Shown piece by piece: positions 43,213-52,562 of a DNA stretch of 64,000 bases (position 1 is its first letter; the number at the start of each line of letters is the position of its first letter). Location: positions 62,001-126,000 of the forward strand of contig CAXXLB010000014.1 in assembly GCA_963664675.2 (NCBI GenBank). The letters are read 5' to 3'. A model generated the notes under the pieces. The model saw nothing but the letters and a program-made list of their open reading frames with translations. It was not told the origin of the DNA and did no database searches. This stretch comes from JASGMR01 sp963664675 (GTDB lineage: Bacteria; Thermotogota; Thermotogae; Petrotogales; Kosmotogaceae). A program made the translations under genes and the position numbers.

Positions 43213-45141
43213 TTAGAAATCCCATTTTGATCTCTCTGATGATTGGATGAAAGCTTCTACAGAATTTATGAAAGAAGATTCTTTTATATCCATCGCATCG
43301 TAGAAAACAACCAGACTCAATTCTTCTTTATCCGTTCCATAGTTGATAGCAAATTTCTTTGCGATATCATTTGGATAAAGGATCAGTTTATTATCGTATT
43401 CATTATAATAAAAATTGAGTCCTTTTTTTGTATCATCGGTGTAATAAGATTTTGAAATTAATTCGCTGCATATCAAACCGTCATCCGTAAAAAAATCAAA
43501 AGAATAATCATAAGGCGTTTGGTAAAATTCATAGGCCTTGATTATTGCTTTGAATATATCTTCCTTACTCAATTCAGGTCGCAGAGCTGCAAAAAAATCC
43601 GATTCGGCTATATTTGACAAAGGGGTCAGTGATACACATGGCGCTATTGATTCTATCACTGAAGGGTTATTGTCATTGTAATAATCGTATATTTTTTTGT
43701 AATTTTGCTGTAAATACTCACTGAATTTTAAACCGTCCAGTGATTCGATTCCAGCAAAATATTCATCCAGCTTCTGTAGATTTCCCGTATATATTCCGGA
43801 ATGAGTCCAAAAACCTGGAATTCCGATATTAGTTATTTGCCATTTGTTTCTTCTGAGCAATATATCTCCGGGTAAAAGCATTTTTTCGATATTTTTTATT
43901 TCATTCCCCGATATCAATTTATTCTTTCTGGGTCCGTATTCTATGCCGGTTAAAGTTATCATTATACTTTTTCTTGCCGGGCTCAGAATAAAATTCGTGA
44001 ATTTGTCCAGTTGTTCAAAAAAGTTTTCGGAATAAAAATCGAATTTTCTGCCTTCATAAAGTTCTCGAATGTAGATCTCATTAGAATTAATATAATTTAG
44101 TAAATCATTCATTTCCATATTATCGGAGATCGAAAAATTCCCATTGTCGAAATAACGGAATAATTTTTGTAAGTGGTATATATTTAATATGCTTCCCAAT
44201 TCCTGTTTCAGAAAAAAATATTCGTTTCTTGGAAAAATGTTAGTTATATAACCGTAGTTCAAATAATTCTCTAAAATTTTGTTGTTGTTGAGTAGTTCTA
44301 CAATTTCATAGGTATTTTTGACCTTTGACAGGAGGCAGGATGCTTCAATAATAACCGACTCTACGTTCTCATTGTTTTTGAGAGATTCTTTTATTGAACT
44401 GTACGATACATATTTATTTTGGATATATCTCAAACCCGATACATAGTCGATGAACTTCATCCAGAGCTCTGAAATTTTATTCTTTTCAGATTCGGTCATC
44501 TGAGTGAAATTCTTTTTGAAAAGTTCTTCTTCCTTTAGTATTTCTTTTGTTGTTAATTCCAGTTCATTTATGTAAAATAGTGCGTATGTTGAATCTGAAT
44601 AAACTTCTTTTTTATACTGTTCTTCATTAGTTATGAATTTTGAAACTATCCAGCCCGGATTCCGGATTATGAATACGAAGTTTCCAGGCCATATTAAAAA
44701 CAGAAATACTAGAAACAAAAATATTCCAAGAGTACTTCTTGCAGCGAATACTAAAATCATTTTTACTCTTTCTATTCCTGTTAAACAGTTTTTTTTAATA
44801 AGATCATAGAAATCTGAAAAGATGAGAATCAAAAGAAATATTCCCCAGCAAAGAATAATAATAAAAAATTCAAACTCTGCTGAATAGGGTTCTGTAAGTT
44901 TGAAATCAGCAATTATCAATGCAATTATCGTTTGTGTTACCGGAAAAGTTATGAAATAAAATTTGTTATATTTTTTTTTATACTTTTTTAAAATATGTAT
45001 TAAATGAGAAAAAGTTATCATAAGCCATCCCGGAATAAATAACAGAGGTATGATAATCAGATCTGTAGAAATATAGGAAAAATAAGAAGATAAAAATACT
45101 GTAAATAACCCTATGAGGAAAATAAATAAGTTTTTCTTCAA
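43213..45141 (-). CDS. Membrane protein with permuted papain-like (YiiX) domain
   Basis: The 642-residue protein starts with about five membrane helices (residues 5-175), has a long alpha-helical middle, and ends in a YiiX/YebB-type permuted NlpC/P60 domain (about 425-640). Hallmarks are GDILLRRN, FWTHSGIYTG with the catalytic His, and LICSELISKSY with the catalytic Cys. Such domains cleave or form amide or ester bonds in lipids or peptides. The helices place the domain at the membrane. It starts at TTG 45141 with a weak ribosome site and lies next to the PHP gene, with which it is probably co-transcribed. Confidence 0.75.
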   Translation of the reverse strand: MKKNLFIFLIGLFTVFLSSYFSYISTDLIIIPLLFIPGWLMITFSHLIHILKKYKKKYNKFYFITFPVTQTIIALIIADFKLTEPYSAEFEFFIIILCWGIFLLILIFSDFYDLIKKNCLTGIERVKMILVFAARSTLGIFLFLVFLFLIWPGNFVFIIRNPGWIVSKFITNEEQYKKEVYSDSTYALFYINELELTTKEILKEEELFKKNFTQMTESEKNKISELWMKFIDYVSGLRYIQNKYVSYSSIKESLKNNENVESVIIEASCLLSKVKNTYEIVELLNNNKILENYLNYGYITNIFPRNEYFFLKQELGSILNIYHLQKLFRYFDNGNFSISDNMEMNDLLNYINSNEIYIRELYEGRKFDFYSENFFEQLDKFTNFILSPARKSIMITLTGIEYGPRKNKLISGNEIKNIEKMLLPGDILLRRNKWQITNIGIPGFWTHSGIYTGNLQKLDEYFAGIESLDGLKFSEYLQQNYKKIYDYYNDNNPSVIESIAPCVSLTPLSNIAESDFFAALRPELSKEDIFKAIIKAYEFYQTPYDYSFDFFTDDGLICSELISKSYYTDDTKKGLNFYYNEYDNKLILYPNDIAKKFAINYGTDKEELSLVVFYDAMDIKESSFINSVEAFIQSSERSKWDF

Positions 45142-45203
45142 TGTTCCAACCCAACTCTTTTCTATAGTTTTATATATATGACGCGAAGGAAGCGAAAGTG
45201 GTT

Positions 45204-45229
45204 TAAAAAAAGAGAGCCTAAAGGCTCCC
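45204..45229 (-). terminator. Terminator after enolase
   Basis: On the minus strand GGGAGCC pairs with GGCTCTC (plus-strand 45223-45229 and 45212-45218; one G-T pair) around a TTTA loop and is followed by seven T, 24 bases after the enolase stop. Confidence 0.85.
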
Positions 45230-45252
45230 TTTTAGTTTTTGATTATTTTTAA

Positions 45253-46536
45253 TCAGAGATTGTAGAATGAAGATTTTCCTCTGTATTCTGCTGCTATATC
45301 AAGATCTTCTTCAATTCTCATCAATTCGTTGTATTTCGCTATTCTTTCACTTCTGGAAGCAGATCCGGTTTTTATCATGCCGGTATTTGCAGCTACAGCA
45401 AGATGGGCGATGAAAGTATCTTCTGTTTCACCAGATCTGTGTGAAATCATAGTAGTCATATTATTTTTCTGAGCGTATTCAATTGTGTCAAGTGTTTCTG
45501 TGACGGTACCAATTTGATTGAGTTTTATGAGAATTGAATTACACGCTTTTTCTGAAACTCCCTTTTTGAGTCTTTGGATATTGGTTACGAATAAATCGTC
45601 CCCAACTATTTGAACTTTTTTGCCGTAATTTTTGTTGAACAAACTGTATGCATCCCAGTCATCCTGATCGAAAGGATCTTCGATACTTACTATAGGATAT
45701 TTTTCGAGTAGTGAACCGTAGTATTCTCCTAATTCTTCCGCATTCAAATCTTTTCCATCGATATGATATTTTTTTGTTTCTTCATTATAAAATTCACTTG
45801 CAGCACAGTCGAGTCCTATAGCGACCTCTTCACCGGGTTTATATCCCGCGGCTTCTATGGCTTTTATAATGTACTGAATAGCTTCTTCATTGCTATTGAA
45901 ATTAGGTGCGAAACCGCCTTCATCCCCAACTGCCGTAACGTGACCTTCAGCTTTAAGTATCTTCTTGAGATTGTGAAATGTCTCTGCGCCAGCTCTTAAA
46001 GCCTCTTTGAAATTTTTTAAGCCTATTGGAGCTACCATAAATTCCTGAATATCCAGATTATTATCGGCATGCTCTCCACCATTAACAATATTCATGAATG
46101 GAATCGGTAAAACTTTCGAATTTACTCCTCCAAGGTATTGATAAAGAGATATTCCCAGAGAATCCGCTGCGGCCTTTGCAGTTGCCATTGATACTCCGAG
46201 TATTGCGTTTGCTCCGAGTTTTGATTTTGAATCAGTTCCGTCGAGTTCGATGAGAGTTTTATCAAGAACAACCTGTTCAAACGCGTTCAAACCTATAACT
46301 TCCGGTGCGATGATTTCATTCACATTTTCTACAGCTTTTAAAACTCCCTTTCCCATATATCTTGATTTGTCTCCATCTCTTAATTCCAAAGCTTCGAATT
46401 TACCTGTAGATGCTCCCGAAGGAACCATAGATCTTCCAGATGCACCGTCATCTAAAAAAACTTCAACTTCCACTGTAGGATTTCCCCTTGAATCTAAGAC
46501 TTCCCTTGCTAGTACATCAATAATTTCAGAATACAT
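45253..46536 (-). CDS. eno: Enolase
   Basis: Enolase (2-phosphoglycerate to phosphoenolpyruvate) of 427 residues, full length for the family. It carries the N-terminal AREVLDSRGNPTVEV, the GHVTAVGDEGGFAPN loop, metal ligands in LDCAASEF, SIEDPF and GDDLFVTN, and the catalytic SHRSGETEDTFIAHLAVA block. The sequence is close to Thermotoga enolase over its whole length, which is the best lineage hint in the window. It starts at ATG 46536 behind GGAGGTG. It follows pyrH by 14 bases and ends at a strong terminator. Confidence 0.97.
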   Translation of the reverse strand: MYSEIIDVLAREVLDSRGNPTVEVEVFLDDGASGRSMVPSGASTGKFEALELRDGDKSRYMGKGVLKAVENVNEIIAPEVIGLNAFEQVVLDKTLIELDGTDSKSKLGANAILGVSMATAKAAADSLGISLYQYLGGVNSKVLPIPFMNIVNGGEHADNNLDIQEFMVAPIGLKNFKEALRAGAETFHNLKKILKAEGHVTAVGDEGGFAPNFNSNEEAIQYIIKAIEAAGYKPGEEVAIGLDCAASEFYNEETKKYHIDGKDLNAEELGEYYGSLLEKYPIVSIEDPFDQDDWDAYSLFNKNYGKKVQIVGDDLFVTNIQRLKKGVSEKACNSILIKLNQIGTVTETLDTIEYAQKNNMTTMISHRSGETEDTFIAHLAVAANTGMIKTGSASRSERIAKYNELMRIEEDLDIAAEYRGKSSFYNL

Positions 46537-46550
46537 TTAAACACCTCCAT

Positions 46551-47249
46551 TTAATCCGGTAATACAAAAGTACCGATTTCTCTCCCTATTATAGCATTAA
46601 GTATATTTCCTTTTTTGAAAAAATCCAGAACTAAAATAGGCTTTTTAAACCTTTCACACAGTGAAAAAGCCTCGTTATCCATTATCTTGATTTTTTTGCT
46701 GATAGCCTCTGTAAACGTCAATTTTTTGAATTTTTTTGCGTCGTTATAAATTTTTGGATCTTTATCATAAACTCCGTCAACCTTTGTAGCCTTTACTATT
46801 AAATCGGCATTGATTTCTATTGCTCTGATTGCTGCAGCGGTATCTGTTGTAAAATAAGGCAATGTTGTTCCGCCACCGAAAATCACTATTTCATTTTTTT
46901 CAAGATATTGTTCCGTCGTTTTGTATTCATAATTTTCAAAGGGAGGAAGATTGACAATTGAAGTTATTGCATGAGCCCTCAACCCGTAATTATTGAATCT
47001 TTCAGATAGATATACTGCATTGATGGCTGTTCCCAACATTCCTATACTGTCGGCAATACTTGTTTTTATATTATCGAGTTCTTTTCCTCTGAAGATGTTA
47101 CCGGCACCAATTACTATAGCAATCTGTGACTGAGAATGAATAGAAGCGATTTCTTCTAAAAGATATTCCATAGAGTTTTTTTCAAAGCCATTATTTCCTT
47201 CGCCACTCAAAGCTTCACCACTTAATTTTAGTAATATTCTTTTAAACAT
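46551..47249 (-). CDS. pyrH: UMP kinase
   Basis: Bacterial-type UMP kinase of the amino-acid-kinase fold, 232 residues. It has LKLSGEALSG at the N-terminus, IVIGAGNIFRG, IFGGGTTLPYFTTDTAAAIRA with the UMP-binding Thr/Asp, and VDGVYDKDP. It makes UDP for RNA and sugar-nucleotide synthesis. A strong GGGGGAG site precedes ATG 47249. It lies directly after a terminator that follows tsf, so its transcription may depend on read-through or on a promoter within that short gap. The order tsf-pyrH is the usual bacterial one. Confidence 0.96.
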   Translation of the reverse strand: MFKRILLKLSGEALSGEGNNGFEKNSMEYLLEEIASIHSQSQIAIVIGAGNIFRGKELDNIKTSIADSIGMLGTAINAVYLSERFNNYGLRAHAITSIVNLPPFENYEYKTTEQYLEKNEIVIFGGGTTLPYFTTDTAAAIRAIEINADLIVKATKVDGVYDKDPKIYNDAKKFKKLTFTEAISKKIKIMDNEAFSLCERFKKPILVLDFFKKGNILNAIIGREIGTFVLPD

Positions 47250-47252
47250 ATC

Positions 47253-47285
47253 TCCCCCAAAAAAAAAGGTGAGCTAAGCTCACCT
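47253..47285 (-). terminator. Terminator/attenuator between tsf and pyrH
   Basis: AGGTGAGCT (47267-47275) and AGCTCACCT (47277-47285) form a 9-bp inverted repeat. On the minus strand it is followed by a long run of T (plus-strand A 47253 region to 47267). It begins ten bases after the tsf stop and should lower pyrH-eno transcription. Confidence 0.8.
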
Positions 47286-47294
47286 CTTAATTTT

Positions 47295-47897
47295 TTATTC
47301 TGATACTTCTCCAACAGTCCATCTGACGAACCTTGAAATTTTAATGTTTTCTCCTGTTTTTGCAATTGTTTCTACTATCATATCTTTGATTTTCTTTCCT
47401 TTTTCAAATACATATTCCTGATTTAATAGGCAATTATCGTCATAGAAAGCATTCAGTTTTCCTTCAGTAATTCTTTCCCATACCTGTTCAGGTTTGCCGG
47501 ATTCTTTGAGTTGTGCTTTATAAATGTCTCTTTCTCTTTCAATTACATCTTCGGGAACATCTTCCGGTGAAACCCATCTTGCGCCCATAGAAGCAATTTG
47601 CAAAGAAATTTTGTGTGCCAATTCTTTAAACTCGTCTGTTCTAGCTACAAAATCTGTAACACAGTTTAATTCAAGTAATACCGCTAATTTGCTGTTGTGG
47701 TGAATGTATGAATAAACTATACCCTCGGCTGTCGATCTTCCCGCAACTTTGTCTGCTTTGGCCACTCCCTTTTTTCTCAAAAGGTCTTTTGCCTTTTCAA
47801 AGTCACCTTCAACTTCTGTAAGAGCTTTTTTACAATCCATCATTCCGGCGCTTGTCATATCTCTCAATTTTTTAACCATTTCCGCAGTAACTTTCAT
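47295..47897 (-). CDS. tsf: Elongation factor Ts
   Basis: Elongation factor Ts, the nucleotide exchange factor of EF-Tu. The 200 residues are the short form found in Thermotogota and many other phyla (E. coli has 283). The UBA-like N-terminus (MVKKLRDMTSAGMMDCKKALTE) and the Tu-contacting NCVTDFVARTDEF motif are intact. ATG 47897 follows a good ribosome site. Usually rpsB lies just upstream; here coaD does, so the usual rpsB-tsf link has been broken in this genome. Confidence 0.96.
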   Translation of the reverse strand: MKVTAEMVKKLRDMTSAGMMDCKKALTEVEGDFEKAKDLLRKKGVAKADKVAGRSTAEGIVYSYIHHNSKLAVLLELNCVTDFVARTDEFKELAHKISLQIASMGARWVSPEDVPEDVIERERDIYKAQLKESGKPEQVWERITEGKLNAFYDDNCLLNQEYVFEKGKKIKDMIVETIAKTGENIKISRFVRWTVGEVSE

Positions 47898-47971
47898 TGA
47901 AAATTCCTCCTAAATTTATTATTTTTCCAATGGATTATAACTCAAAAAAAATAAAATGTTTTACTATTTTG

Positions 47972-48463
47972 TTACATGCTTTCTTTTAACTTCTTTTCAA
48001 ACATTTCAATCACGTAATCAGAAACCCAAAGTGAAATATCTCCGCCGTGTATTATCACCTGTTTGACCACGGTTGAAGAAACAAAAGAAAAATTCGGGTC
48101 AGTCATTAAAAAGAAGGTTTCAAAATTTTTGTAAAGTGTCCTGTTTGCATTTGCCATCTGTAACTCCATTTCAAAGTCATCAACGGCTCTAAGCCCTCTT
48201 AGAGAAGCTTTATAATCATATTTTTTTGCATAATCTATTAACAAACCTTCATATGTATCTGCGGTTATATTTTTTTGCTCTTTAGTATCCTTTATATAAT
48301 CTTTGACTATATTCAGTCTTTCAGTTATTGAAAACATATATTTTTTCTGCATATTATTCAGGACAAGAATTCTCACTTCTTCAAAGTTTTTTGCGGCTCT
48401 CATCAATACGTCATAATGTCCATAAGTAAACGGGTCAAAAGAACCTGGATAAATTATTTTCAT
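47972..48463 (-). CDS. coaD: Phosphopantetheine adenylyltransferase
   Basis: Phosphopantetheine adenylyltransferase, step four of coenzyme A synthesis. The 163 residues show the nucleotidyltransferase HxGH-type motif in PGSFDPFTYGHYDVLMRA, then LRGLRAVDDFEMELQMANAN and the C-terminal FVSSTVVKQV block. I start it at ATG 48463 (MKIIYPG), which overlaps the rrf2 stop; an in-frame TTG at 48469 is unlikely. It belongs to proS-ftsY-rrf2-coaD, all overlapping or nearly so. Confidence 0.96.
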   Translation of the reverse strand: MKIIYPGSFDPFTYGHYDVLMRAAKNFEEVRILVLNNMQKKYMFSITERLNIVKDYIKDTKEQKNITADTYEGLLIDYAKKYDYKASLRGLRAVDDFEMELQMANANRTLYKNFETFFLMTDPNFSFVSSTVVKQVIIHGGDISLWVSDYVIEMFEKKLKESM

Positions 48464-48465
48464 GA

Positions 48466-48930
48466 TCAAATTTCAGCTTCAGTCTTCAATTTAGATAAAT
48501 CAAAAATTTCTTCAGAAATATTCAAGTTCAATAGATTTTCAACCGTCATATCTTCAAGTTCTTTGAACATGGCATTGTGTACCTTATACCATACATATCT
48601 AACGGCACAGGTAGAGGTGTATTCGCAATCCTTTTCGCTGCCTATACACTTAAAAGATCCAAGTGGATTGTCCAGTGTGAGAACTATATCCTTTATCTTT
48701 ATATCCTTAGGCTCCTTTGAAAGTGCGTAACCTCCATATCTCCCCCTAATAGATTTGATGATATTTTTATGTTTAAGCTCCCCGAAAATTTTCTCTAAAA
48801 AATCCTTCGGGATATCTGTCCCTTTGACAATATCACTGATTGGAATCGCATTTTTCTTCTCATTCTTCATTTTTTGAGCAATGATGAAAATTCCCCGCAG
48901 TGCATAACTACTTTTTAATGTAAACCCCAT
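48466..48930 (-). CDS. Rrf2-family transcriptional regulator
   Basis: The 154-residue Rrf2-type winged-helix regulator has the N-terminal YALRGIFIIAQ helix, IPKDFLEKIFGELKHKNIIKSIRGRYGGYAL recognition region, and three Cys residues in the CIGSEKDCEYTSTC segment near 95-108. These match the [2Fe-2S] ligands of IscR and other cluster sensors, so it probably responds to iron-sulfur status or oxidants. It starts at ATG 48930 behind AAAGGGTGA, within a housekeeping operon. Its targets are unknown; no isc or suf genes are in the window. Confidence 0.88.
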   Translation of the reverse strand: MGFTLKSSYALRGIFIIAQKMKNEKKNAIPISDIVKGTDIPKDFLEKIFGELKHKNIIKSIRGRYGGYALSKEPKDIKIKDIVLTLDNPLGSFKCIGSEKDCEYTSTCAVRYVWYKVHNAMFKELEDMTVENLLNLNISEEIFDLSKLKTEAEI

Positions 48931-48945
48931 TATGAATCACCCTTT

Positions 48946-49854
48946 TTAAAGATTATTATCATCAGAAATCAATGCATTGACAAAATCTTCCGCATTAAAT
49001 TCTTTCAAATCATCTACACCCTCGCCCAGTCCGATATATCTGACCGGAATTTCAAGTTCTTTGACGATCGCAAAAGCAATACCACCTTTGGCAGTACCAT
49101 CCAGCTTAGTCAAAATTATTCCTGTTAAATCGACGGTTTCTTTGAATTTTTTTGCCTGAATCAGACCATTTTGACCAGTTGTTGAATCCAGAACCAACCA
49201 TGTATCATGGGGAGCTTCCGGAATTCCTTTTTTGATGACACGATTTATTTTTTTCAATTCTTCCATCAAATTACTTTTTGTATGCAATCGTCCGGCGGTG
49301 TCTATTATAACCACGTCTTTGTTTTTACTTTTTGCGTGACTTACAGCATCAAATGCTACAGCAGCGGGATCGGCATTTTGTCCCTGGCTGATAATGGAAG
49401 CTCCGGTTCTGTCACTCCAAATCTTCAATTGATCTACAGCTGCAGCTCTAAATGTATCACAGGCTGCGAGGACAACAGATTTTCCCTCTTTAACTTCTTT
49501 ATTCGATAGCTTTCCAATCGTTGTAGTCTTACCCGTTCCATTAACTCCAACTATGGACAAGACGTATGGTTTGTTATTTTTTTCTTTATCTTCATACGAA
49601 ATAATAAGTATTTCCTTTAAAATTTCTTTTAAAACTTCAATTGGATCATCTTTTCCATTACATCTTTCTTTTAATTTCGAAATTACTTCTTCTACCGTGT
49701 CTATTCCCATATCCGAAAGAATCAATAATTCTTCAATTTCTTCCAGGGTATCATCATTCAGCTTATCGAATTTAAGAATATCCTTTATTTTTGAAAAAAA
49801 AGATTTTCTTGTTTTTTCCAATCCTTTGTCATACTTTTTTTTAAATAAACCCAT
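48946..49854 (-). CDS. ftsY: Signal recognition particle receptor FtsY
   Basis: SRP receptor GTPase FtsY of 302 residues, lacking the acidic A domain of E. coli FtsY, as usual in this group. It has an N domain (about 1-95), then the G domain with GVNGTGKTTTIGKL (G1), DTFRAAAVDQL (the insert box), DTAGRL (G3), and TKLDGTAKGG (G4). It brings ribosome-SRP complexes to the membrane. ATG 49854 follows GGAG with the right spacing and lies three bases from the proS stop, so the two are co-expressed. Confidence 0.96.
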   Translation of the reverse strand: MGLFKKKYDKGLEKTRKSFFSKIKDILKFDKLNDDTLEEIEELLILSDMGIDTVEEVISKLKERCNGKDDPIEVLKEILKEILIISYEDKEKNNKPYVLSIVGVNGTGKTTTIGKLSNKEVKEGKSVVLAACDTFRAAAVDQLKIWSDRTGASIISQGQNADPAAVAFDAVSHAKSKNKDVVIIDTAGRLHTKSNLMEELKKINRVIKKGIPEAPHDTWLVLDSTTGQNGLIQAKKFKETVDLTGIILTKLDGTAKGGIAFAIVKELEIPVRYIGLGEGVDDLKEFNAEDFVNALISDDNNL

Positions 49855-49856
49855 AT

Positions 49857-51593
49857 CTATTCTCCGGTTTTTTCAATTGGATTGTAGTTTTTTAATATTT
49901 TTTCGATTGTTTTCATTAATAAATCGGTATCTTCTATAGTGATTTCTTTTTTGTCCCTATTCAGTCTTGATTTCAATTCAACTTTTCCTTCTTTTATTTT
50001 ATTTCCCACTGTAATTCTTAAAGGGAACCCTATTAAATCGGCGTCTTTAAATTTAAAACCTGGAGATAACTTTCTGTCATCAATTATAACTTCATATCCA
50101 TTTCCTTTCAACATATTATACAATTTTAGTCCGATTTCCTTTTGAGTAGTATCAGAAAAATTAACCACAGTGATTATTATTTGATAAGGGGCAATTGATA
50201 AAGGCCAGATTATCCCATTTTCATCGTGTAATTGTTCTACAGAGGCTTCAAGAGTTCTCGAAATACCCCAACCATAACATCCCATGTAATATGGTTTGCT
50301 TTTTCCATTTTCATCGGTGAAAACTCCATTCATAGAGTTCGAATATTTGATTCCCAATTTGAATACCTGGCCGAGTTCTATTCCCTTTTTTTCCTTCATA
50401 AGCTTTCCACATACAGGACAACGATCACCTTTTTTTACCATTTTTAAATCGGTAAAAAGTTTTATATTAAAGTCTTTGCCGGGGGACACATTTTTGTAGT
50501 GGTAATTATTTTCCATACCGCCAACAACGTAATTTTTCATCCCTTCTATAGATTTGTCGCCTATTATTTCTACCTTTTTTGAAATTCCAACAGGTCCTAT
50601 AAAACCAACCGGAACGTTGAATTCTTCCATGATTTCATTTGAATTGGCCATTTGGATTGTCTGATCGCCATAATATGATTTCAATTTTGCCTCATTTAAA
50701 TCCTGATCCCCCCTTACCATGACAAGAATGAACCCTTTTTTCCCTTTGTACAGAAGTGATTTAACAATTTTTTCTCTGGAAATTTTCAAAAATTTGGATA
50801 CATCCTCGATTGTTTTTACATTTGGGGTTTCTACTTTTTCCATGGGTAGAAGTTCTTCGTTGCTTTTGGTTGTTTCAATCTTATATTCAGCTTTTTCATT
50901 CGTGGCGGCATAACCACAATCACAATAAAGTATGGTTGATTCTCCTGCTTCCGCCAGTGCGTTGAATTCATGAGAACCTTTTCCGCCGATTGTTCCACTA
51001 TCCGCTTCTACTGCCAGATATTTCAATCCCAATCGTTTCATTATTTTGTCATAAGCGGAATAAAACAAATCGTAATATTCGTCAAGCGATTTCTCATCGG
51101 GATGAAATGTATAAGCATCCTTCATTATAAACTCCCTGGATCGCATTAAACCAAATCTGGGTCTTATTTCATCTCTATATTTATTTTGAATTTGATAAAG
51201 TGATAGAGGCAATTGTTTATATGACTTAAGTTCATTTCTTACAACTGCGGTGATCATTTCTTCGTGTGTAGGTCCAAGCGTAAAATCTCTATCATGTCTG
51301 TCCTTCAATTTCATCATTTCAGGTCCATAATCTTCCCATCTTCCAGATTCATGCCATAATTCGGCAGGTTGAATAATTGGAAGCATTATTTCTTGACTCC
51401 CGATTGCATCCATCTCTTCTCTCACGATGGTTTCGATTTTTTTTATAACTTTCCAACCAAGAGGCAAATAGGTATAAATACCTGCAGCAATTTTTCTTAC
51501 AAAACCAGCTCTGATTAAGAATTTAATACCTATTAAATCCGCGTCTGATGGTGACTCTTTTAAAGTTGGCGCATAAAGTTTCGAAAAAAACAC
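49857..51593 (-). CDS. proS: Prolyl-tRNA synthetase
   Basis: Bacterial-type prolyl-tRNA synthetase, 578 residues. Class II motifs are seen in the N-terminal half (motif 2: RDEIRPRFGLMRSREFIMKDAYTFH; motif 3 in CYGWGISRTLEASVEQ). An inserted editing domain (INS, about 230-385) and a C-terminal anticodon domain are present. I start it at GTG 51593 (MFFSKLYAPTLKE), nine bases after GGAGG, which matches the N-terminus of relatives; TTG 51602 has no spacing from the site. It is the first gene of the proS-ftsY-rrf2-coaD group. Confidence 0.96.
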   Translation of the reverse strand: MFFSKLYAPTLKESPSDADLIGIKFLIRAGFVRKIAAGIYTYLPLGWKVIKKIETIVREEMDAIGSQEIMLPIIQPAELWHESGRWEDYGPEMMKLKDRHDRDFTLGPTHEEMITAVVRNELKSYKQLPLSLYQIQNKYRDEIRPRFGLMRSREFIMKDAYTFHPDEKSLDEYYDLFYSAYDKIMKRLGLKYLAVEADSGTIGGKGSHEFNALAEAGESTILYCDCGYAATNEKAEYKIETTKSNEELLPMEKVETPNVKTIEDVSKFLKISREKIVKSLLYKGKKGFILVMVRGDQDLNEAKLKSYYGDQTIQMANSNEIMEEFNVPVGFIGPVGISKKVEIIGDKSIEGMKNYVVGGMENNYHYKNVSPGKDFNIKLFTDLKMVKKGDRCPVCGKLMKEKKGIELGQVFKLGIKYSNSMNGVFTDENGKSKPYYMGCYGWGISRTLEASVEQLHDENGIIWPLSIAPYQIIITVVNFSDTTQKEIGLKLYNMLKGNGYEVIIDDRKLSPGFKFKDADLIGFPLRITVGNKIKEGKVELKSRLNRDKKEITIEDTDLLMKTIEKILKNYNPIEKTGE

Positions 51594-51677
51594 TTGTTTC
51601 AACCTCCAATACCCCTAAGGAACTCAATTTATCGGAATTATACCACAGTCTAAATGTATTGTAATATTGATAAAAAT

Positions 51678-51707
51678 TTGAAATTTTTTTTATTCTTTTG
51701 GTATAAT
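51678..51707 (+). promoter_or_regulatory. Promoter of the purine nucleoside phosphorylase gene
   Basis: TTGAAA (51678-51683) and TATAAT (51702-51707) are spaced by 18 bases. The transcript would begin near 51714, just ahead of the ribosome site GGAGGTG. Confidence 0.7.
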
Positions 51708-51728
51708 GATTTTAACGGAGGTGTAAGA

Positions 51729-52559
51729 ATGAAGAAAATTCCAGAATATGCGAAAAATGTTAGAGAGGCATCAGATTTTGTCCGTTCTAAAACAAATTTT
51801 AAACCTAAAATAGCGATTGTTTTAGGTTCTGGTTTAGATATTATTTCACAAAATATTGAAAGTCCGGTTCATATAGATTATTCAGAAATACCTCACTTCG
51901 AGAAATCCACCGCGCCCGGTCATAAGGGAGAATTGATAGTTGGAAAATTGGGTAATGATAACGTTATCCTGATGAATGGACGTCACCATTATTATGAGGG
52001 ATATACGATGAAGAAGGTAACTTTTTCAATAAGAGTTATGCAAGAACTTGGAGTTGAGGTGTTAATGCTTACAAATGCCTGTGGAGGTTTAAACTCGGGT
52101 TTTAAAAGAGGTGATATAATGCTTCTTAGAGATATAATTAATTTCATGGGTGACAATCCTCTTATCGGTCCCAATTTTGATGAGTGGGGACCAAGGTTTC
52201 CGGACATGAGTAATCCCTTTGATAACGAATTGAATGATCTTGCGAAAAAGGCAGCACAAGATTTGGACATTGATTTAAAAGAAGGAGTTTATATAGCTGT
52301 TACAGGTCCTTCTTTTGAAACCCCTGCGGAATTAAAAATGTTTCAAAAGATAGGTGCCGACGCCGTTGGAATGTCGACAGTTCCGGAAGTCATTGTCGCA
52401 AGACATGCGGGGATAAAAGTTCTCGCTATTTCATGTATAACCGATATGGCACTACCAGATGAACTGGAACCACTCACTTCAGAAATGGTAAATGAAACAT
52501 CAAGAAAAAACGGTGATAAGATTGCCAGAATTTTCGAAAAGGTTATTGAGAAATTATAA
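51729..52559 (+). CDS. Purine nucleoside phosphorylase
   Basis: Trimeric-type (PNP/MTAP family) purine nucleoside phosphorylase of 276 residues, which splits inosine or guanosine with phosphate. Conserved parts are the phosphate loop VLGSGLD, PGHKGEL, GRHHYYEGYT, LTNACGGLN, and the base-site GPSFETPAE and VGMSTVPEV segments. It starts at ATG 51729 after GGAGGTG. It forms a single-gene unit with its own promoter, facing away from proS. I leave the symbol blank because punA, deoD and pnp names vary. Confidence 0.95.
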   Translation: MKKIPEYAKNVREASDFVRSKTNFKPKIAIVLGSGLDIISQNIESPVHIDYSEIPHFEKSTAPGHKGELIVGKLGNDNVILMNGRHHYYEGYTMKKVTFSIRVMQELGVEVLMLTNACGGLNSGFKRGDIMLLRDIINFMGDNPLIGPNFDEWGPRFPDMSNPFDNELNDLAKKAAQDLDIDLKEGVYIAVTGPSFETPAELKMFQKIGADAVGMSTVPEVIVARHAGIKVLAISCITDMALPDELEPLTSEMVNETSRKNGDKIARIFEKVIEKL

Positions 52560-52562
52560 AAA

